Assembly (NCBI GenBank): GCA_016839995.1
Contig: JAEOTD010000131.1
Span: 1 to 20,460 of the forward strand
Direction: 5' to 3'
From: Candidatus Hermodarchaeota archaeon
Lineage (GTDB): Archaea > Asgardarchaeota > Hermodarchaeia > Hermodarchaeales > Hermodarchaeaceae
Length of the DNA: 20,460 bases
In this document: piece after piece, positions 15,404 through 20,460 of the stretch
Layout of the letters: every line of letters starts with the position of its first letter
Numbering within the stretch: position 1 is the first letter of the stretch
Position numbers and translations under genes: made by a program
The notes under the pieces: generated by a model
Seen by the model: the letters and a program-made list of their open reading frames with translations, nothing else
Told to the model about the DNA's origin: nothing
Database searches by the model: none

Positions 15404-15817
15404 TCATTTCTTCTTTTTCTTCGGAAGAGACTCAAGCAGCCGTGACCGATCAAAATAGACTTCATTTCGACTTATTTTGCCATCTTCTAATTCCACGATG
15501 TCCATGCCTAATTCCACTATCTTCTTTTTCCCAACTGGAATTGCTGCACGCCATTTCAGGGTGAACCCTCGAACAGTAGGAAAGACTTCGACTGGTTCCC
15601 AAAGCCAATTTGGATTGGCCGCAAGGAGTTTCGTGAAATACTCCCGAAGCTGTTCGTGCCCTTTCAAACCTTCAGGGTGCGCTGGATCACTGTAGAAGGC
15701 ATCTTCGGTATAAAATCCCAAAAGGGTCTCAGGCTCATTACCTGTCCAAGCTGGCAGCCATTGTCTACAGAACTCGAGGATATAGGCTTCTTCGCTCAAT
15801 GTGCTTCCCTTCGCCAA
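15404..15817 (-). CDS. NTF2/SnoaL-like protein with poly-lysine tail
   Basis: A 137-residue protein of the NTF2-like cone fold: an N-terminal helix ('EEAYILEFCRQWLPAW'), 'LLGFYTEDAFYSDPAHPEGLKG' split around the short helix-strand turn, 'GHEQLREYFTKLL', then the beta sheet with 'VRGFTLKWRAAIP', 'VELGMDIVELEDGKISR' and 'EVYFDRSRLL'. Members are small-molecule isomerases, cyclases, hydrolases or plain binding proteins; no function can be assigned. The chain ends in five lysines. The listed TTG at 15817 has no ribosome binding site, whereas the TTG at 15799 follows GAAGGGAAG by five bases and could be the real start (131 residues). It is convergent with the FGGY kinase, with 18 bases between the stops. 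Confidence 0.7.
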   Translation of the reverse strand: MAKGSTLSEEAYILEFCRQWLPAWTGNEPETLLGFYTEDAFYSDPAHPEGLKGHEQLREYFTKLLAANPNWLWEPVEVFPTVRGFTLKWRAAIPVGKKKIVELGMDIVELEDGKISRNEVYFDRSRLLESLPKKKKK

Positions 15818-15884
15818 CTATCAATGAGCAAGTGGTATTTAATCATTCATCCAGATCGGTTTTGAACTGCTTTGAGTTTAGCTC

Positions 15885-17597
15885 TTATTCACGTCGCAGA
15901 TACCACACAGCAATTGCAATGACAACTACAATAATCATAACTCCAATCACGAGAGTTATCAACAAGGTAGGTGGTGGGACCAGGATGGGTACATTGAAGA
16001 ACTGTTCGTAATCAGATGGGAGCCGGGTGTAACGTCCTGCAGTGTCATTGGCTCCGATATAAAACGTCAGTGTGGAACCGTTAACTGCACTTCCAGGGAT
16101 TGTATACTCATAGGTGTTCTCCGAGACCTCCAGCATTTGAACATGATGAGTATAACTCTGATCCGTGTGCCAGAATAGCTCAACATAGCTCAAATAGTCA
16201 TCATCTGTGGCTTCAACGGTAATAGTTACGGGTTGAAGAGTGTTTACAGGATCTAACGGAGTTAGGGAGAGGGTGGGTGCGGCCATGTCCTGTTTTGCGA
16301 AATAAATGTCTTGATCTGTTACTGCCCGACCATCGGTCCACACAATGTATAGTTTTCCTGTGGGTCCCGAACGAAGGGTGAAATAATCACCAGGCCTAGT
16401 GAATGATAATGGGAACCCTTGAGTGGTTATCCTCACATCTTCTGAGAAGGTTACTCCACCATCAGTTGAGACACTATAGTAAATATCCCACATATTATTC
16501 CGAGCATCTAACCAAGCCACATGGATGTTATCATCAGCGTCAATGTGCATTTCCACCATCCGTTGCATGTTCATTGTTACATCATTTACTCGAACAGGCG
16601 TTGACCAAGAGGAGCCCCCATCAACTGATTTCATCACATAAACCTCTTTATCACTTGGTGAACCCGCTGCAAAGCAGATGTAAATGTGATGATTACTATC
16701 CGTAGCACAGACAGTGATGATTGAAATTTCACCTGATCCTGGTGAACTCGCTTGGTGAGGTGCTGTCCAAGTGGCACCAAAGTCTAAGGATTTCATGAAA
16801 AGGATTGTGTCGAATGGACCATCAGGATTCGAGTCCCAAATTGTCGATACAAACAGTGTGCCATTCGGTGTACAGGTGAGATAGGGTATCCCCCCGTGAG
16901 TCGCCCAAAGCCCAAGAGTTTGAGTAGGTTGAAATGATGCGCCGCCATTGGTAGATTTGGTGAAAACCAGCTCAGTATCAGTTACAGGAGGAAAGTGATC
17001 CCACATCAAGTAGATATTCCCGTTGGCATCAACACAAGCTGTTTCCTTATCGTCAAATCCAGTGGTATCACTAGCTTGAACAGGGGACAGCCAAGACGCG
17101 CCTCCATCTAGTGTCTTTGCTACACCCATACCCTCGTCTAAACCTCCATATTCTAAAAACGCAAAGTAGACATTATCATTATTATCCGAAACAAGCCAAG
17201 GATCCGACTGGTATTCCCCGGGTCCAACGGGTTCCATCAGTATATTGGGGCTGAAAGTTTGGCCTTCATCATCGGAATAGCAGAATCCGACACGCCGACC
17301 ACCCCCAGTAGCAGTGTCGGCTTCCTTCCAGCCAATTAACAGCCTTCCAGAACTAAGTACGGTGAGGGTTGGTTCAACCTGTTCCGGATAAGGTGATGAC
17401 CCATCAGTCACCCGATAATTATAGCCAAAACGAATATCTGAAGCTTGAACCGGAATCGCATTATTTGCTTGAATTGAAGCAATTGGGGGGGATACAGAAC
17501 TCCTTGGAAAACCCGAAAAAGAAACTATCCCGAATTGAGTGACAAGAAGACCAACGAACAAAAACAGAAACACTACTTTCTTTTTCAGCATTTTCAT
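15885..17597 (-). CDS. Surface beta-propeller protein with six Asp boxes, Ig-like module and C-terminal membrane anchor
   Basis: From the ATG at 17597 the protein has 570 residues; a GTG at 17609 would add four, but it overlaps the GGTGA site that serves the ATG. A signal peptide is followed by a sialidase-like propeller with six Asp boxes: SDDEGQTF, TLDGGASW, STNGGASF, SLDFGATW, SVDGGSSW and STDGGVTF. These begin at residues 108, 162, 215, 270, 324 and 377, a spacing of 53-55 residues, so six blades. No FRIP motif or clear arginine triad is visible, so sialidase activity is doubtful; glycan or protein binding is more likely. An Ig-like module (about 440-525) comes next, then 'VPPP', one membrane helix (about 543-566) and a short 'YLRRE' tail. 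It is a type I surface protein, divergent from the large receptor-like gene. Confidence 0.82.
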   Translation of the reverse strand: MKMLKKKVVFLFLFVGLLVTQFGIVSFSGFPRSSVSPPIASIQANNAIPVQASDIRFGYNYRVTDGSSPYPEQVEPTLTVLSSGRLLIGWKEADTATGGGRRVGFCYSDDEGQTFSPNILMEPVGPGEYQSDPWLVSDNNDNVYFAFLEYGGLDEGMGVAKTLDGGASWLSPVQASDTTGFDDKETACVDANGNIYLMWDHFPPVTDTELVFTKSTNGGASFQPTQTLGLWATHGGIPYLTCTPNGTLFVSTIWDSNPDGPFDTILFMKSLDFGATWTAPHQASSPGSGEISIITVCATDSNHHIYICFAAGSPSDKEVYVMKSVDGGSSWSTPVRVNDVTMNMQRMVEMHIDADDNIHVAWLDARNNMWDIYYSVSTDGGVTFSEDVRITTQGFPLSFTRPGDYFTLRSGPTGKLYIVWTDGRAVTDQDIYFAKQDMAAPTLSLTPLDPVNTLQPVTITVEATDDDYLSYVELFWHTDQSYTHHVQMLEVSENTYEYTIPGSAVNGSTLTFYIGANDTAGRYTRLPSDYEQFFNVPILVPPPTLLITLVIGVMIIVVVIAIAVWYLRRE

Positions 17598-17605
17598 TCC
17601 ACATT

Positions 17606-17610
17606 TCACC
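17606..17610 (-). promoter_or_regulatory. GGTGA ribosome binding site for the propeller gene
   Basis: On the minus strand GGTGA is followed by eight bases and then the ATG at 17597. The in-frame GTG at 17609 lies inside this site, so it is unlikely to be the start. Confidence 0.5.
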
Positions 17611-17692
17611 AGTTCGGTAAGTTCATCCTAATAAAAGAATACCAATACGGCACAGAACAGCTCTATTCTAGAAATTACACACCAGAAAACAG

Positions 17693-17828
17693 TGAAAACC
17701 AGATTTCGAAGTACTGAAAGAACATTCCAAATTCAAAGGTGATGCCAAATCAATTTAAAGTTCCATACGAAATCAAAATGGAGTCAGATATTACTGATTT
17801 GAAGGGTGAGCATTGAAAACCAGATTTC
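17693..17828 (+). repeat. 15-base direct repeat TGAAAACCAGATTTC, two copies
   Basis: Copies lie at 17693-17707 and 17814-17828, 121 bases apart. The second copy is the start of the large surface protein (its residues 1-5 read KTRF after the TTG). The first copy, with a GTG at 17692, would encode VKTRF and then reach a TGA at 17740-17742. It may be a partial duplication of the gene start or a short leader reading frame. Confidence 0.5.
17754..17759 (+). promoter_or_regulatory. Possible TATA box of the large surface protein gene
   Basis: TTTAAA in the context CAATTTAAAG stands about 57 bases before the TTG at 17813. It would give a leader of about 30 bases containing GGGTGAG. This is the best candidate in the 200-base divergent gap, but the motif is weak. 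Confidence 0.3.
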
Positions 17829-20460
17829 CAATTCTAATAGTAATATTCCTATTACTTTCAATCGCTAGTATTTCCACTACATCATCAAAGAGTCCAGCAC
17901 AAACACCCTTGCTTCCTTCACCTCAACCGTATACTGGTTCAGGTACTCCTATGGATGTTTACGAATTCATCCATAACCATAGTTCAGTTCAATATAATGC
18001 GTATAACACGACAACGTTTTCTTATCTTGCAGATTGGTATCCCACGTCTTACCGTGGCTACCAATTACATGCCGATATTCAAAACGTCCGAAAAACTGAG
18101 AACCCGCTACCCAACGGTGATTTTGAACTATATCCGGAAACGGGGAACAATTGGACCGTTACAGACACTGGAGGGGGACTGATTAGCTCAGTCAGCAATA
18201 CAACGGGAGGAAACCCAGGATCATGCTTGGATGTCGAATTGACATACGGAAAACTGCTACTTCAAAGGCATGCTCAAATCGAGAATAACTTTGAATATAT
18301 TTCTTCAATTACACCGGATTCACTCACCCTTTATTTCGATATACAGATGTCTTCCGATATCACTATCGCAAATTGGTTGGTTATTGAGGTTAGTGTTGAA
18401 ACAGGGTTTGGTACAACAGTTGCCAATTGGTTAACCACTACTGCAGATTTCCATCCAACTTCATGGACAACACTTCTTGTACCATCAGTACCCGTTAATG
18501 GCTCTCTTGTATTAAAAATCGAGATCTCAAAAATTACAACATCAAATCTTGATGTAGATGGTCACATCTATTTTGATAACTTCAACTATCAAATCGGTTC
18601 CTTTGCTTCTCCAACCGAAGTAGGACTCACATTAAATGGAACCGCCGTTGAAGATACGTTTGGCAGTTATGGAGAAGTAGATATCTATGCAGATCCTGTA
18701 TCAAAAAATGAGATTGACCTTTCCAACGCGTGGTCAACAACTCACCTATTCGTGTTCAACTCCTCTTACTCGATTTCCTTTGACTTCGAGTACTACATGG
18801 GAATGAAAAGCGAGAATCCAAGTTCAGCACTCTCATCTTTTTTGATTGAGCCAAATTCGGATTCATTATGGATGGCTAACTATACAGTTCCGATTGGACA
18901 CCCACCCACTGGTTTTTCACACTACCAATTTGGCTTCAATTTACATCAGGGATGGCAAATGCTTGGTGTGCGAGACAATTCCGGGTTGACAGTATTAGAT
19001 TTCTCATTTAATGCCTCTACACGCTTTTTCCTCTTGGATGAGAATATTGCTGCTTCCGGAGATCGATTCACGATATTTGCTCTTGGATCCAATTATGTCA
19101 CAGAAGTGTTTATTCAAAAAAGTGAGTCCTCTGATGGTCCTTGGGAAAACGTGACTGAATCAGATTATCTGTTAACTGGAGAGTACATGCGCGTATTCGG
19201 TGAGCTGGGTCCAATTGAGCCAACAGGAAATATTGGTTTTGTCTCAATATTTCTCCCTAATGGAACTGAATTGATATTGGACTCAAACCCAACATTTGAC
19301 ACTAGTCTCAACACGCTAGAAAGCCAAGGTTGGCAAATCCCATCGTTTTGTGGGGAGTTCGCGGGAAGTGACTGTAGGGTTCTTGTGAGCTTTTCATCAG
19401 GTTTCCAATGTGGTCTCAGCGATCAAGTATTTACAACGATGAATCAAGCACAAATAACCTTAATTACACCACTTAATAACAGCGAAATTGGTTGGGAAGA
19501 TTTCCAAATTGTGGTCAACGTACAGGACATGAATTCAGGAGAAATCATTTCCGAGGCTACCGTTCGATTAAGTTACACCAATCCCCAGGGACAAATTCAG
19601 TTCGTTGAAATGTCGTATGAAGATCAGGGAGTATATTCTACAATCTTTTCCCCTGGATCGTACTCTGCAGAGTCAACGATTACCTTCTATTTGGAATTCT
19701 TCAAGCGAGGATATGTTAACACCACCTATGCTGAAGGAACAGCCACTCATTTTTATGGAACCGTCAATACAGGACTTCCTCTTGAAGCGGTGTTGTTCAA
19801 TCAAATCATCGTTTATGGAATCTTATTTGCTATACTCGTGTTCTCCATATGGTTGTTGTATAGTAAAGGGTATCACTCACGGTATCTCAAACCCAGACAG
19901 TTAGCTCATGAGAAAAAACTTCAGGAAGTCTTATCCATTTACAACGATGTTACAAATCTCTCACGGTTTTTAGTTCTCAACCGGGGTTCAGGTATAGCAC
20001 TATTTGATACAATCGGAGAAGACGGTCGTGATGGCTCACTTATTGGAGGCTTCCTCCAAGCTATACAAGCATTTTCGATTGATGTCAATGAAGAACAACG
20101 ATCAAAAGACACTGCTCAATTATCAGAAATTGCGTACGAAGGATTTCGTGTCCTGATAAATGATGGAAACCTCGTTCGAACAGCAATCGTCTATCGTGGA
20201 ACTCCCAGTGAAACTCTCCGAGAGAAACTCGATTTATTTACAAAACGATTTGAGGAACGATATCAACAAGAGTTAATTGATCACGGACATGAACCTCATC
20301 AATTCCGGAATACTACTGAATTGATGGAAGAAATATTTCATATTTCGCTCCTTTTCCCCCATCGCGTTGAACCAAAATCAGATGATGTATCCCTGTCAAA
20401 TCTTGAAAGTCGGTTACATTTCGTAGCACTTGAAATATCTAAACAACGAGAATTTGTTTA
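17813..20460 (+). CDS. Large type I surface protein with carbohydrate-binding-like and Ig-like ectodomain and longin-like cytoplasmic domain (3' end outside window)
   Basis: Open for 882 codons from the TTG at 17813 to the window end, without a stop. TTG is the only usable start, because TGA lies two codons upstream and the signal peptide (about 1-28) begins here; GGGTGAG ends two bases before it. Residues 97-260 resemble a galactose-binding-fold carbohydrate-binding module ('NPLPNGDFE' then 'NNWTV', ending 'IYFDNFNYQIG'). More beta-rich sequence follows, then an Ig-like module (about 555-645), and one membrane helix at about 663-686. The cytoplasmic part after 'YHSRYLKPRQ' contains 'SRFLVLNRGSGIALFD' (717-732), 'SLIGGFLQAIQAFS' (742-755), 'YEGFRVLINDGNLVRTAIVY' and a closing helix 'FTKRFEERYQQEL'. 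That order resembles longin/roadblock-like domains of Asgard archaea. The ectodomain has many N-glycosylation sequons. It would be a receptor or adhesin that couples surface binding to a cytoplasmic GTPase-related domain. Confidence 0.82.
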   Translation, partial: MKTRFPILIVIFLLLSIASISTTSSKSPAQTPLLPSPQPYTGSGTPMDVYEFIHNHSSVQYNAYNTTTFSYLADWYPTSYRGYQLHADIQNVRKTENPLPNGDFELYPETGNNWTVTDTGGGLISSVSNTTGGNPGSCLDVELTYGKLLLQRHAQIENNFEYISSITPDSLTLYFDIQMSSDITIANWLVIEVSVETGFGTTVANWLTTTADFHPTSWTTLLVPSVPVNGSLVLKIEISKITTSNLDVDGHIYFDNFNYQIGSFASPTEVGLTLNGTAVEDTFGSYGEVDIYADPVSKNEIDLSNAWSTTHLFVFNSSYSISFDFEYYMGMKSENPSSALSSFLIEPNSDSLWMANYTVPIGHPPTGFSHYQFGFNLHQGWQMLGVRDNSGLTVLDFSFNASTRFFLLDENIAASGDRFTIFALGSNYVTEVFIQKSESSDGPWENVTESDYLLTGEYMRVFGELGPIEPTGNIGFVSIFLPNGTELILDSNPTFDTSLNTLESQGWQIPSFCGEFAGSDCRVLVSFSSGFQCGLSDQVFTTMNQAQITLITPLNNSEIGWEDFQIVVNVQDMNSGEIISEATVRLSYTNPQGQIQFVEMSYEDQGVYSTIFSPGSYSAESTITFYLEFFKRGYVNTTYAEGTATHFYGTVNTGLPLEAVLFNQIIVYGILFAILVFSIWLLYSKGYHSRYLKPRQLAHEKKLQEVLSIYNDVTNLSRFLVLNRGSGIALFDTIGEDGRDGSLIGGFLQAIQAFSIDVNEEQRSKDTAQLSEIAYEGFRVLINDGNLVRTAIVYRGTPSETLREKLDLFTKRFEERYQQELIDHGHEPHQFRNTTELMEEIFHISLLFPHRVEPKSDDVSLSNLESRLHFVALEISKQREFV

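Noticed and set aside
15885..17597. Calling the propeller protein an active sialidase
   Set aside because: Asp boxes are structural and occur in many propellers; no FRIP motif or arginine triad is visible.
17955..18182. Short plus-strand frame inside the large surface protein, and a similar one at 19605-19904
   Set aside because: The main frame is open and domain-like through both places, so these are out-of-frame shadows.
1..20460. CRISPR array, tRNA or rRNA genes, insertion sequences or phage genes
   Set aside because: No regularly spaced repeats, cloverleaf sequences, rRNA landmarks, transposase motifs or terminal inverted repeats were seen on reading both strands.

Overview
The window looks like archaeal chromosome, most probably from an Asgard archaeon. 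Three things point there: a Ras/Rab-type small GTPase with complete G1-G5 boxes (11749-12282), a surface protein whose cytoplasmic tail resembles the longin/roadblock-like domains common in Asgard proteomes (17813-20460), and an isopentenyl phosphate kinase of the archaeal mevalonate pathway (10756-11604). Several genes appear to start at TTG or GTG behind a GGTGA-type ribosome binding site, which pairs with the UCACC part of the archaeal 16S rRNA 3' end. This taxonomic call is an inference; there is no rRNA or other marker gene here. I see no tRNA, rRNA, CRISPR array, insertion sequence or phage gene.

Layout. (1) 1-2340, plus strand: the 3' end of an ABC-2-type exporter permease and, 19 bases later, a secreted, membrane-anchored C39-like cysteine peptidase. 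(2) 2355-7103, minus strand: an MFS transporter followed by a strong hairpin terminator, then a multi-pass membrane protein of unknown function, then a glycyl radical enzyme. That enzyme lines up residue for residue with trans-4-hydroxy-L-proline dehydratase, except that its catalytic glutamate is a threonine. (3) 7226-8920, plus strand: a long acyl-CoA dehydrogenase-family protein. (4) 8955-12282, minus strand: a two-helix membrane protein, an L-fucose-isomerase-like enzyme, isopentenyl phosphate kinase and the small GTPase. (5) 12495-15385, plus strand: a saccharopine-dehydrogenase-like oxidoreductase and an FGGY sugar kinase. (6) 15404-17597, minus strand: an NTF2/SnoaL-like protein and a six-Asp-box beta-propeller surface protein. 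(7) 17813 to the window end, plus strand: a very large type I membrane protein that leaves the window still open.

How the genes may work together. The isomerase and the FGGY kinase are the two usual steps of aldose-to-ketose-phosphate catabolism, though they lie on opposite strands about 3 kb apart. The glycyl radical enzyme, peptidase and transporters fit a heterotroph using peptides or amino acids without oxygen. The two divergent surface proteins at 15885-20460 both have a signal peptide, an Ig-like module next to the membrane and one C-terminal membrane helix; one ends in a short basic tail, the other in a longin-like cytoplasmic domain. The best candidate for something new is this pair, and especially the receptor-like architecture that links a glycan-binding-like ectodomain to a domain type that in eukaryotes works with small GTPases and membrane traffic.

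Gene density is high. The longest gaps, 12283-12494 and 17610-17812, are about 200 bases and hold only promoter-like sequence and one short direct repeat.
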